From assembly GCA_038373865.1 (NCBI GenBank), contig JAXGGA010002188.1:62001-126000 (forward strand): a stretch of 64,000 nt of DNA, written 5' to 3'. Source of the stretch: Uloborus plumipes. Its lineage: Eukaryota > Arthropoda > Arachnida > Araneae > Uloboridae. A program made the translations under genes and the position numbers. This document shows positions 1 to 10,589 of the stretch, piece after piece (within the stretch, counting starts at the first letter, position 1; every line of letters begins with the position of its first letter). The notes beneath the pieces were generated by a model. It was given only the letters and a program-made list of their open reading frames with translations, did not search any database and was not told where the DNA came from.

Positions 1-108
1 ATCCATTGTCTCCAGTTACATTCAATAAGTTGAGGATCTTTGTAAAAAATATGATTTCAAGTACCTCAGTAGTGTAAGAATGTACTCAAATTTCTTAAAG
101 CGCAATCA

Positions 109-187
109 AATAATATCTCATTATTTTAACGTCGGATAATCGAATAATATCTCATTATTTTAACGTCGGATAATCGAATATCTCATT
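109..187. repeat. 34-bp tandem repeat, about 2.3 copies
   Basis: Two identical 34-bp units (109-142 and 143-176) beginning AATAATATCTCATTATTTTA are followed by a partial third unit. The exact identity points to a recent local duplication. No coding or promoter signal is visible. Confidence 0.9.
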
Positions 188-1077
188 AAGCCGATTGCAG
201 AGCTACACTTTTAATTGGCTGGAAACTCTTCAGTTGAGAACTGCTCTTTATTGCTCATTAAAGTTTTGTGAAAAAATATCTGCTTCCACTTAATCAGCAA
301 AGTTTAAAAGGAATTTGGAGAAGAAAACCGATATTTTGAAATTATAAAAAAAGAGTTGACGTTAAAAAATGCTTTCGATTCCCAATGCCCGCCCCACAGT
401 TTTAACTAAACAGTTTAGTTATTTTTATCTTCTATTGGATGACTGATTTAAACTATCCAAAAGTAACTAAACCTATTTATTTATTCGTTATGTTATTTAT
501 TTAAGTAATTGCGTAACCGAATGTTTAATGCTTTTCTTTTCGTTAATGTAAATTTGACTATATTATATAATAAAGTATTAGTGACCCAAGTCGAAATTTC
601 ATTCAATGTGCCTTGGGAAGATAATCTGCAGGGATGAGATTTTGAGATGTTTGAAGAAACGCATTTTGGATTACATATTAATAATACGGAAAGGTTAGAA
701 TTTGACGTATTTTTCGTACTGAAACCAAATAAGCGAGCTTGTATGATAAAGCTTAAGTGCAACAAATGAAAAAATCTGGTATGGACCCCACACTACTTCA
801 TTTTACGTGTTAATTTCTTAGTAGTTGCCTTAAGTGTTAAAAAAAGTGCTTGGAGTGAGCAAGGTAACAATTCAAATATTTACTCCCCTAATCTGCCACG
901 AAACAATGCAAAAAAATATTTTACAATGGTTAATTTTCTAAATATTGCTGATTTTAATATCATTCAGTGAATTTTTCGCAAAATATCGTCAATAGCGCCA
1001 AGTTGAACCCAAATTCAAAAAATAATTTTTTCGCCAAATTTGTCACCAACTTGGCGATATGTCGCCAAGTTGGCGTC
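188..1077. other. AT-rich stretch without a recognised gene
   Basis: No open frame resembles a protein. The last ~90 bases (about 991-1077) hold several copies of a TTGGCGA / TCGCCAA word that can pair with itself. They lead into the interspersed repeat starting at 1078. Confidence 0.6.
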
Positions 1078-1584
1078 AAACACTTGGTGATCAAAAGCTT
1101 GGCGACATATCGCCAAGTGGTCGCGCCAATTCATATCACTTGAGTCTGGATTGAAATTAACACTGATTTACTCCAAAAAGGGGTAAAACACCCCCTTGGG
1201 AACATTCGAATGCAACCACAAGGGAAGGTGCACAACTAGACAATCCTCAGAGCCTACATACCAATCTAGAAGCTTCTACGCCATGTAGTTTTTGAGTTAT
1301 GCGAGACACATACGCACATACATCCGCACACACATCCGCACATACATCCGCACATACGTATATACAGACGTCACGAGAAAACTCGTCGTAATTAACTCGG
1401 GGTAGGTTGAAAAGGATTTTTCGGCTGCTTATATGTTGGTAGGTACATATGCACGTGCTGATAGGTCGAAAAAACTACTGAACATTCATTCGGGGGTGAG
1501 CAAAATCAAAATTTATACTCAAATTTGAGTGATTTTTTTTTCGCGATCACAATACTTCCTTTACTACGTAAAAGGAAGTAAAAA
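1078..1584 (+). repeat. Interspersed ~507-bp repeat, copy 1, with 3' hairpin
   Basis: This block is repeated in the same orientation at 4132-4640. It opens with CACTTGG and a TTGGCGACATATCGCCAA palindrome. It then has a CACATACATCCG mini-array (about 1310-1365) and a segment with ACGTCACGAGAAAACTCGTC. It ends in a hairpin (CTTCCTTTactacgtAAAAGGAAG) followed by TAAAAA. A fixed 3' hairpin plus A-rich end and a simple-repeat core suggest a SINE or a non-LTR retrotransposon tail. No reverse transcriptase is present and the class is uncertain. Confidence 0.7.
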
Positions 1585-1742
1585 TGCAAAAAGGAAAGAA
1601 GAAAGAAAAAGAAAAAATGACAAGTTTGCAGTTACTGCCTTTTTATTTTCCGGCGAAAAGGTTTGACTCAAATATACCTTCAAAGTTTCGTTTTTCACTG
1701 ATGTAGAGGCACCATTGCAGTCTTGAAATAGATATACGCTGT

Positions 1743-2440
1743 CATCTACTTATATTAAAAACTGAGTATCTTTCTCACTATCTTTCTTTCTAACTATCTT
1801 TCTAACTATCTTTCTATCTTTCTATGTCACGCTTCTTTCTCCTGAACGCCAATGAACTGAAAGTCGAACCAGGTACCGATAGATAGGTAATTTTTCAAGC
1901 TTCTTTAGTTTCAATTGATATAATTATACGATTTTAATTAGCGAAGATATCAATTAATAAGTAGTCAAGTTTAAAGCGATTAAGCCTAATAAATGATTAA
2001 ATATGAAATCCATTCTTGCAAACCGTCGTTGCTATGAAACAGTATAATAACGATGATAATGAGAATTTTGAATGAAGGCTTAACTAAATCAAACACGAAA
2101 CTCATAAGCGGACCACTTACGTAGAATTTTTATCGCTAGCTACTGGTAATATTTTGAAACATTTATTTGTTGAAGAGCCATCTACTTATATTAAAAACTG
2201 AGTATCTATGTCTGCTTTTTTTCTTTGAGCGACCTGAACTTACTGAAACTTTCCTCACCATCTTGAAGGCGTGAAGCATCTCAATAATTCGAATGATTTT
2301 TTTATATAGGAAAAAAGTAAAGGCGTGAAGCGCCTGTAAGCGAGCCGCCTTGGCGGGGAGTAATTTCTTTAAATTTTTTTTCTCACTACTTTCAGGGCAC
2401 GAAGTGCCCGTGCAACGCCGGGCCACGTGCGTGGTATGTC
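1743..2440 (+). repeat. 29-bp direct repeat with Helitron-like features
   Basis: A 29-base string beginning CATCTACTTATATTAAAAAC occurs exactly at 1743-1771 and 2179-2207. Read as A|TC..., it resembles the TC-TATATATATAAAAA start of many animal Helitrons. The second copy leads to a hairpin (GGGCACGAAGTGCCC, about 2395-2409) and the string GTGCAACGCCGGGC, a style common near Helitron 3' ends. No terminal CTAG is seen. A related GC word (reverse complement GTGCAAAGCCGGGCAACG) lies near 14195-14215. Assignment to Helitrons is tentative. Confidence 0.4.
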
Positions 2441-3092
2441 TTAAAATCGAATGAACATTAAATTATATCAAATAATATAATTTCAGAATGAGGTAAAAGT
2501 TAGAGAGGGGGGACGTTATGCATCAGCATGCCGCAGGAAGCTAATCTAGCTGCCCTGGCAGCTAGTTTTTTCATAATTTGTGCTTTATTTATGTTGTTTT
2601 TTTAACTTTTATCATATTTTATCACAAAGCTTATTTGATCATTTTTTTTAATTTAATTTAATAATTCAATCATTATTTGAGGAAAAATATTTTAATAATT
2701 AAATCGAGAAAATTTTCTGCGAAAAAGATTTCTTTTAAACTTTGCCCTGTACAAAAATTTTAACTTTTTTAAGGAAAAAATTTTCTGCCAAAATGAAATT
2801 TTCATTTTTTTTTTTTTTTGAAAAAGCCAAGTTATTTTAACGAATTACATTTGCCCCACATTCCTCTACACACGCACGTTATGTACGTAGGGGGAGGGGG
2901 GAGCAAAACTTATAAATGAGCCAATATTTAGAAAAGTGCCAATTTGAAGTTGGAGTTTTCTGAAAAAAAAATTTTTTTGCAGAAAAAAACTAACATTGGA
3001 TTTCCGTCTAAATTGGGTCTAAATGCAAGAGAATAAAAGGGGGAGGTCAAGGAAGTTATTTACCCCCTCCTTAGATTACTCCCTTTTAAGCC
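2441..3092. other. AT-rich stretch without a recognised gene
   Basis: Homopolymeric A and T runs and a short G-rich patch near 2887-2901 are the only marked features. Nothing coding is recognised. Confidence 0.6.
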
Positions 3093-3974
3093 GTTACAGA
3101 TCTGATGAATGTTACAGATCTGATGTTAATATGAGCTACATATTTGAGTTTATGCTTTCAGTCTTCGTTAACATCTCTAAATATGATATCATTTCCTTGC
3201 ATTTTTAACATAGAATTAAGATAATTATATTAAAATATATATATTAGGCTAAAAAATCAAATTTAATTATAAAAAAGCATTTCTTGGAAATAAAAATGAG
3301 CGATAAGGTTTTTAGATAAAATAAATTATGAGATTACCAAATCCAAGCTAATAAAACATTTGTTTTGTTTTGAAACAACACACAACTTAAAACTTCAACT
3401 TTTTCAACACACAACTCTGCTGCTTGCTTTTCTTTAATTAGTTGCAGGAAATTTAATTTCTTGATCAGAAATTCAAATTTAGCATGCTAGTTATTATCTA
3501 GTTATTTAGCGAAGTTATGAGAAATTGAAGCATCACAAAAATAAATAAATAAATAAAATAATAATAATTAATTAACTTAATTTCTGCATTGTCAATTTTT
3601 CTTATTTTACTAACTTCTATTGTTAGGTCATACAAACCACAAATGAAGCAATTGTACTAAAACTCATTGCTTTTCATTTTTTTAGAACAAAAATATTCAA
3701 TATATATGGCTAAAACCTATGATTTTTGCTTTTTATAATTCTGAAACGTGTGAGTTAGTTCTGTAACATATTCGCTGTTTTTCAATGTTACCGCTCTGAC
3801 TGTTACCGATATGACAAACTGACAAAGTTTTTTTTTAATTTCCGAGTCGATCTCACTAAACCAAAATCAAACACGTGGATTTTTTACTTGTAATAAAGGA
3901 CTATACTTATATATAAAATAATTTTTAAAATAATAAAAACTGCGCATTTTAGAGCGTGTTACCGATCTGATGAC
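3093..3974 (+). repeat. Dispersed GTTAC(A/C)G(A/C)TCTGA words, same orientation
   Basis: GTTACAGATCTGATG occurs twice in tandem (3093 and 3111, 18-bp spacing). Variants follow at 3787 (GTTACCGCTCTGAC), 3802 (GTTACCGATATGAC) and 3958 (GTTACCGATCTGATG). All five lie on the plus strand in otherwise AT-rich sequence. Regularly reused words of this kind are often protein-binding sites of a transposon, but no inverted termini were found around them. Confidence 0.6.
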
Positions 3975-4131
3975 TCAAATGACACACATTTTATAAAATC
4001 ACTTTAAAAAATCTTACCTACAATTTTAGATGCAGAAATGCATATTTTTAATTACGATTCGATAAAACATCCTACCAGGTACTCAGTATCACGTGGTATA
4101 GGTGCAGGAAATGATTTTGGGAGCCTAAACT

Positions 4132-4640
4132 AAACACTTGGCGACCAAAAGCTTGGCGACATATAGCCAAGTGGTCGCGCCAATTTATATCACTTGAGTC
4201 TGCATTAAAATTAACACTAATTTACCCGAAAAAAGGGGTAAAACACCCCCTTGGGAAAATTCGAATGCAACCACAAGAGGAGGTGCACAACTAGAATATC
4301 CTCAGAGCCTACATACCAAGCCAGAAGCTTCTACGGCATATAGTTTTTGAGTTATGCGACCCGCATACGCACATACATCCGCACACACATCCGCACACAC
4401 ATCCGAACATACGTATATACAAGACGTCACGAGAAAACTCGTCGTAATTAACTCGGGGGTGGTTGAAAAGGATTTTTCGGCTGCTTATATGTTGGTAGAT
4501 ACATATGCACGTGCTGACAGGTCGAAAAAACTACTGTACATTCATTCGGGGGTGAACAAAATCAAAATTTAGACTCAAATTTGAGTGATTTTTTTTTCGC
4601 GATCACAATACTTCCTTTACTACGTAAAAGGATGTAAAAA
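4132..4640 (+). repeat. Interspersed ~507-bp repeat, copy 2
   Basis: This is a same-orientation copy of 1078-1584, including the TTGGCGACATA palindrome, the CACATCCG mini-array and the terminal hairpin. Here one arm of the hairpin carries a substitution (GGATG for GGAAG). The two copies differ by scattered substitutions, so they are separate insertions or an old duplication. The open frame at 4354-4572 falls on the mini-array and is not a gene. Confidence 0.7.
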
Positions 4641-5176
4641 ACGTACATTTTTTCATCGTATTTTTGAAGCATTTAAAACAAATTTTACTTTTCTTCATCT
4701 TCAACAAATATCGTAACTGCAAGATTTTTAAGGATACGATCGCTTAAATATTACACATGAACTGGTTAAATTCTTCTCAATTTCATGCATAATTAAATAA
4801 TTAACAAGCTAATAAGATTAAATGGCGCAATCCGGTTATTCATTGGGCTTTTGAAATTACTGATGCATTATGAAACAAAGGAAGACAGGAAGCTTTCAAT
4901 TCATGCAAGCATTGCGGTTTATTCGTAAAGTAGTTGTAGGAAGCCGTACAAGTTTCAAAGTTAATTTTCATGGATTTAAAAGTAAATTATGCGTAAATGC
5001 TCTCCATCGAAGGAATGAATAAAAGAACAGTTTGTGAAAAGGATTGCTGTTAAGGATATGTATAGTTTATTTCAGATCTTTTTATTTCCATATTTGAGGT
5101 ATGAGTGAGTATTGTATTCACAGAAAAATTCCAACTTAACATTTCAAAGTAAATGTAAGGTTTACTGTGGTTCTTA
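4641..5176. other. AT-rich stretch without a recognised gene
   Basis: No motif or open frame that I can assign. It ends at the A immediately before the Helitron. Confidence 0.6.
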
Positions 5177-5200
5177 TCTATATATATAAAAATGAATGTT

Positions 5201-5250
<50 letters not shown>

Positions 5251-6952
5251 CCCTAAGATCTCAGAAACTACCCGGGAGATTTGACTGAAACTTTCACCGT
5301 TTGTTCCTTTTGGTACTGGGAAGGTTTAGAGACCAGTTTCAACAAAATCCGATGGGTAGTTATTTTTTTATTTCAATTTTAGACCTGATTCTGTCTTTGT
5401 AATTTCAATTTAAAACGCCATTTTCGAAGGCTTTCATCAATCCAATCGAGTATTTAGTGTATCAACTCAACTCTCTGGCAGATAGTTGGAATTGCTTGAT
5501 ACCGTAAATTTGGCGATCTTTTGAATCGCGCCAAGAGCCCCCAATAATGGAAGTTTTCCCAATAACTATCTCAAGTATAAAAAATAAAAAAGGTATTTGA
5601 TTAACAGATTAATCTTTTTTTAAAAGCAAATGAGATTCAGTTTCATACTTCGGAACTCCTTTAGATTTGTAGAGGCTTAGATGGCATGCATTATTTTCCA
5701 GACGAACACTATTATGTTTTTTATACCTATTGCTGTTTTCAATCAAAGTATGTTACTATATTTTCTCGCCAAACATCCAATCAATAGTTCGTTTTCATGT
5801 CCATACTATTTTCTATGATATACCGCAATGTTGGAAATTATTTTAACGCCTTACGGAATGGTGTACATTTAGCACCAAATATAATATTCAAATTGATTTC
5901 AGATTGCCAAAAAGTAATCAGCTTCATAGAGAATACCTCAACATTTGGCAACACTTTCTCTTTCACAAAAGTGATAATACGTAAGTTTCTTTATTTATGG
6001 AAGGGATAGGGGATCAGAATTATCCAAGGTATCCCAAATTAGCTACCAAATTGGCGACTTTTTAAATAGCGCCAAGAACCTTCAATAATTGAAATTTTCC
6101 AAGGAGCGTTGCTACGCAACTATTTTTGTTTTCGAAAATTAGAAAAAATTATTTGTGTGTGATAAATACCTGATTAAATATGTTTCTTTCTCAGACAAAC
6201 ATATTATTGCATGACAGTACTCAAATGCTACCATATTTTATAGGGTGTTTGCTTTTTCATGTCCGTAATATTTGTCATTAACCGTAATGTTAAAAATTAT
6301 TAACGACGTACGGAATGGTGGGTATTGAGCACCAAATAGGTCATTAAAATTGTTTTCAGCCTTGCGAATAATATATTCATGCTTGCTCAAATTGTGCCAC
6401 ACGTGCAAAATTTATGGAACTCATTTCTTCGCATTAGATATGTTGTTACTTAATTTTCAAACGGTTGTGCGTATGGACGAGTATTTCCCGATAGCTTATG
6501 CTATCAAATTACTAAAGTACAACTATTCCTCCATGCTTTTTTTCTTATTCAAAATGATGTGTTAATTTTCTGTTTAAAGAAGTTTCTTCAAGTACTGTCA
6601 AGTTTAAGTATCATTTGCATCTTTAACATTGCGAAATTTCAACAAGTCCACCATTGTTGTTAAGCTTAGTTTAGCCTTCTAAGTGACTTTATTAACTTTT
6701 TAAGAAGTGGACATCTGTGTTTTCCAACTCTACAGAACAATGTTTTATAGTTTTAAAGGAAAATGAAATTTTTCATTGAATAGATTTTCTGAAAATTGAA
6801 TAACTTTATCAGAAGATAACTTTGCTTGATTTAGAATTTTTAAAATCTTTCATGCCTATTTTCAACAACGCTTTATAGATTTTTACATCCAAAACACCAT
6901 GTGGAGACAAAATATACATCTAGGCAGAACAACGTCTGCCGGGTTCTGCTAG
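5177..6952 (+). mobile_element. Non-autonomous Helitron, complete ends
   Basis: The left end reads A|TCTATATATATAAAAATG and the right end CTAG|T, so the element lies between a host A (5176) and T (6953), the classic Helitron target. A hairpin (GGCAGA acaacg TCTGCC, 6923-6940) stands 8 bases before CTAG. A (GT)n tract follows the start, a common arrangement in arthropod Helitrons. No Rep/helicase coding survives, so mobility would depend on an autonomous partner. The interior consists of two diverged tandem units, beginning about 5506 and 6047. They share TTGGCGA...GCGCCAAGA and a later CATGTCC...ACGGAATGGTG...AGCACCAAAT segment. Confidence 0.88.
5202..5249 (+). repeat. (GT)n microsatellite in the Helitron
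   Basis: An uninterrupted GT dinucleotide run of about 48 bp sits just inside the Helitron 5' end. Confidence 0.95.
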
Positions 6953-6953
6953 T

Positions 6954-8051
6954 ATACATATATTTTTTGCAAGCTCGCACGTGTAGGCAATCCATATAAG
7001 GGCCATTCCACGTCAAGTGATCCAAAATCTGAGAAAATTTTTACCTTACATTTTTGTATTTCTTTCTTTTTTGGCTCATCAATTGTACCCCTTGAGGTAA
7101 TTAAAAGTCTCAATTTTTAGATTTTTATCTCTATTATTTTTTCGTTTATGAGACTTTGAACTTTGGAAAAACCCTCGTTTTTCCATGGATAAGGAACATA
7201 AAAGGGACCATAACTCAGCACCAAATATATATAGAACAATTTGGTAAATGGCATTTTAAAGTACGTTAGTTACCGCTTAATCTTATATGCAACATGACTA
7301 ATTTGATAAAAATTTTCTTTTTCAAAAAAGGAAATTCAAATTTAAATTTTTCAAAAAACATATAATGAATTTTTTTCAAAAAATTCTCAAAAATTTTTGT
7401 GTATTTTATCTATGTTTGTACAAATTTTTAGATTGGGATCTCAATGGGATCATATTTTTTTGAATTTTTGAATAAAACTGTATAGGAAAAAATGATATTT
7501 TCAGATTCTATTTATTTAAATACTAAGTTATCTTGCTTGTGATGGTCTAAAAAGTAGTAAACAAACATGAATATGTTTAAAGTAAGCTGGCATGAGCTTA
7601 TAGATTTGTCAGGTTCACCCCCTCACCCCTTCCTCCCCCGCACAACCGCTCTTTTTTAATTCAAAACTGTTCAAAATGTTAAAAAAAACTCTTTGATACA
7701 AAATGAATAGTAAACTTATTTAAACTTGAAAAATGGGTTCCCTTATAACTAGACGAAGTATCCCCCTCCCCACCCAAATATACCATTTACACTATACTAA
7801 TATGACGTCCAACCTGGGGATTGAATTGAAAATTATTTTCACCCTAGGTATATATATATATTGTTTGTATATATTGTTGTTTGTATTGTATATATAATAT
7901 TGTCAAAGAAATTAAAAATTTTGTTCCTGCATTCAACCTGCCAGTTCCTTACTTATGAGCCGAAACATTTTTTAAAAATATAATAGCCTTTTTGAATGTT
8001 AAAAATTTATGTCTTTTAGTTTTTCCCAACCTTTTTATTTTCCCTTGGAGA
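6954..8051. other. AT-rich stretch without a recognised gene
   Basis: Mostly A/T homopolymer-rich sequence, with a C-rich patch near 7616-7640 and (TA)n near 7849-7862. No protein signal was recognised. Confidence 0.6.
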
Positions 8052-8053
8052 TA

Positions 8054-9361
8054 GGGGAGACTGGGGACGGTTGTGACAATTTTCATTTGCTCCCCCATAG
8101 ATCCCTTAGTAAGGCATGTGAGCTGGTTTAAAATTGTTTTTATGTTAAAGTGTACATTTGCCTGCTTATAAGCATACAATAGTTAACTCACAGGACCAAA
8201 TTAAACAAAAAAAGAAAAAATGTCACAACCGACCCCACCCCAGGGGCGGTTGTGACAGTGCTTGAGGTCGGTTGTGACAAGTTCAAAAATACAGCAAAAC
8301 AGTCTAGATCACTTTTAATTTCAAGTAATATGAAACGTAATTCAACATAACCTTCATCTGGGAGAGTTTAACACTTAACAATGTGCCTCGTTCAGTTGAA
8401 GTAGCCTTATACCAAGTCTTGCAACAATATCAGGTTTATGGAATTTCGCAACGTCTGTTTTGGCAACATTATGCACATCCTGTGGGTCATAGCCGTGTTT
8501 GTTCATAACAATTCTCAACTATCAAAAAAAAAAGATTCCACATTTATTTGTTTTATTAAAGCTTGTTTCTCTTGAAAGGCTAGTTGCATGAGCTACACGA
8601 ACAGACGTGAAAAATTGCTATTCATAAATGAACGAAACCATTTCTCAGTAGCCATTTTACTCTCATGTCTGCTTTCAGCTTATATGTAAGCTCGAAAAGC
8701 ACTTTATTATGAGCAATATAACCTAGGCACACGTTGTTTTCGTTGTGACAGCGTCGGCCGGCTCCATCGCGTTTACGAATAAATGTTTCGTAGCAAAGAC
8801 TTACGATTAACGTTGCATTTCCAAAGCTGTCCGAAAGAAAAAAAAGTTTCACTTCTTCATAAGCTTCCTTATATTTCATTAGGTCACATTGCCCTATTTC
8901 TGTATTCTTCAAGCGTATTATGGGTATCAAATATGATAAAAACATGTTTTACTCGTGTCACAACCGTCCTCACGCAATTTGTCACAACCGACCCCAACCC
9001 ACTACTTTTGAAAACAGCAATCGCCATGGCAATACAAAATAGCCTACATAAAAAGTAATCACTGCTGTTTCACTATTAAGGTTCACTACTAACGGGGGAA
9101 AACTTTCATTTCTCTATCTGTACCCATTCAACAGGAATTACTAAAAGAAATTGAACAAAAAAACTTACTTTTGACTGTTAAAAAGTAACCAACCCCTCTG
9201 CTAGCGTTAATGTCGCTCGATGGCTACCGTAATGCTTTGACACACATTCAGACAAACATGCTGATACTCTCTCTCTTTGCTTCAACCAGGTATTAATTAT
9301 GCTTTAGCTAACATGACGACTGTCACAACCGCGCCGAGTCACAACCGTCCCCAGTCTCCCC
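8054..9361 (-). mobile_element. Degenerate pogo/Tigger-like element, TA-flanked
   Basis: Inverted ends GGGGAGACTGGGGACGGTTG (left) and its complement CCGTCCCCAGTCTCCCC (right) are flanked by TA at 8052-8053 and 9362-9363, the Tc1/mariner/pogo target. GGTTGTGAC and its complement GTCACAACC recur inside both ends (about 8068, 8221-8280, 8955-8990, 9322-9345) as probable transposase-binding sites. The interior holds a broken transposase on the minus strand, described separately. At ~1.3 kb and lacking the catalytic domain, it is an internally deleted, dead copy. The right TA also borders the next element. Confidence 0.85.
8375..8960 (-). pseudogene. pogo/Tigger-family transposase fossil
   Basis: Read on the minus strand with frame changes, the segment follows the order of a pogo/Tigger transposase N-terminal half. 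A helix-turn-helix-like part (CNVNRKSLLRNIYS) is followed by a SRPTLSQRK stretch corresponding to the family's GRPTxLs. Then come MATEKWFRSFMNSNF (CENP-B-type DNA-binding domain, family W..F..R pattern), HATSLSRETSFNKTN and VMNKHGYDPQDVHNV, the position where active members read ..PEDIWN.DETG. The last part, KPDIVARLGIR, ends at a stop at 8375-8377. Several stops and frameshifts interrupt it and the DDE catalytic core is absent. The 107-residue ATG-started open frame at 8622-8945 overlaps it in another frame and is fortuitous. Family assignment rests on remembered motif order and was not aligned. Confidence 0.75.
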
Positions 9362-9363
9362 TA

Positions 9364-9745
9364 CACTGCAAAAAAAGCTGTTGTTTTTACAGTATACTAC
9401 TGGCAGCAGAGGCTCCAGTTTAAAACTGTAAAAGCACAGTAATAAACTAAAACTAGCTATTTTACAGTTTATCACAGCAAAATTAGCAATTTTATAGTTT
9501 ATTACTGTAAAAAAAGGTGTATTATACAGTAAGTTTTAGCTGTATTATACTGTACGTTATACTGTAGTTTAAACTGCAAACTGGCACTGTAATAAACTGT
9601 GAAACTAGCAATTTTAGTTTATTACAGTAAACTAGCAACTTTACAAGTTACAACTGTAAAATTAGCAATTTTACAGATTATTATTGTAAAATTACTGTAA
9701 AATTTCTGTATTGTACAGTACAAACAACATCTATTTTTTACAGTG
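9364..9745. mobile_element. CTGTAAAA-rich MITE, copy 1
   Basis: The ends are CACTGCAAAAAAAGCTGTTG and the roughly complementary ...TTTTTTACAGTG. The interior is an array of short alternating words such as ACTGTAAAATTAGC and TTTTACAGTTTATTA in both orientations. Related copies lie at 9973-10586 and 39470-39897, all sharing the subterminal TACTGGCAGCAGAGG. The left end abuts the TA that closes the pogo-like element. The copy at 39470 has clear TA on both sides, supporting a Tc1/mariner-type MITE. Confidence 0.8.
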
Positions 9746-9972
9746 TCGGGATTCTTTCTTATGATGGCAGAGTTTGTGCTTATGTATGTATGTACGCAGT
9801 GCAGGTTCTACGCTTTATTCGAGCAGGGACAAAATCTTGAGACTACTGCCCTTACCCATCATCCTGAAAATTTTCAATCGAAATTTAATTTATGTTTTTC
9901 GCAATGAACAGTTGCGATAAGTGTGTGAATTAAATCTAAGAGCACATAACTCAAATCTCTTGATATTTAGTG

Positions 9973-10586
9973 CACTGCGAAAAATAAAATGTTGTTTTTA
10001 CAGTATAATACTGGCAGCAGAGGTTCCAGTTTAAAACTGCAAAATGCACAGTAATAAAATGTAAAACTAGAAATTTTACAGTTGATTATTGTAAAGCAGA
10101 AATTTTACAGTTTATTACCACAATTTTACAATTTATTATCATAAAATTAGCTGTATTATACAATAAAAACAGCAGTATAATACTGGCAGCAGAGGTTCCA
10201 GTTAGAAACTAAAATGCACACTAAAAAACTGTAAAATTAGCAATTTTTCAGTTTATTACTGTAAAGCACCATTTTTACAGTTAAGTACTGTAAAATTAGA
10301 TTTTTTTTAAATACAGAAGACATGAGCTTCGACATACATGAGGACTGCATTCTATGCGCCTTGCCTCCTGACAAACACAGGACAGATTTGCGGCACAGAG
10401 AGGTTGAAATATCATCCATGGGCAAGGGGGACTCGAACCCATGACTACTTAATTATGAGAATACTCTACTTCTAGGCCACCCAAATTTTACAGTTCATTA
10501 GTGTAAAATTAGCAATTTTTAGAAACGTTTGTTGCTATAAAATTAGCTATATTACACTGTAAAAACAACATCTCTTTTTTACAGTG
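9973..10586. mobile_element. CTGTAAAA-rich MITE, copy 2, interrupted
   Basis: It shares the CACTGC...ACAGTG termini and the TACTGGCAGCAGAGG subterminal block with copy 1. Part of the block recurs inside (about 10174-10204), so the copy is partly duplicated. A tRNA-derived unit occupies about 10300-10490. Confidence 0.78.
10300..10490 (-). mobile_element. tRNA-derived SINE-like insertion
   Basis: On the minus strand the head reads like a tRNA: GGGTGGCCTAGAAGTAGAG (A-box region), then TCTCATAATT where a Met-like CAT anticodon could sit, then a good B box GGGTTCGAGTCC. A ~115-bp unrelated body follows, and the unit ends at a T-run on the plus strand (an A-tail on minus). The acceptor stem pairs poorly, so this is not a working tRNA. 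It lies inside the CTGTAAAA MITE and is therefore younger. Confidence 0.65.
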
Positions 10587-10589
10587 TGC

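Noticed and set aside
8622..8945. 107-residue ATG-started frame on the minus strand
   Set aside because: The pogo-family similarity runs through other frames of the same DNA; this frame is fortuitous.
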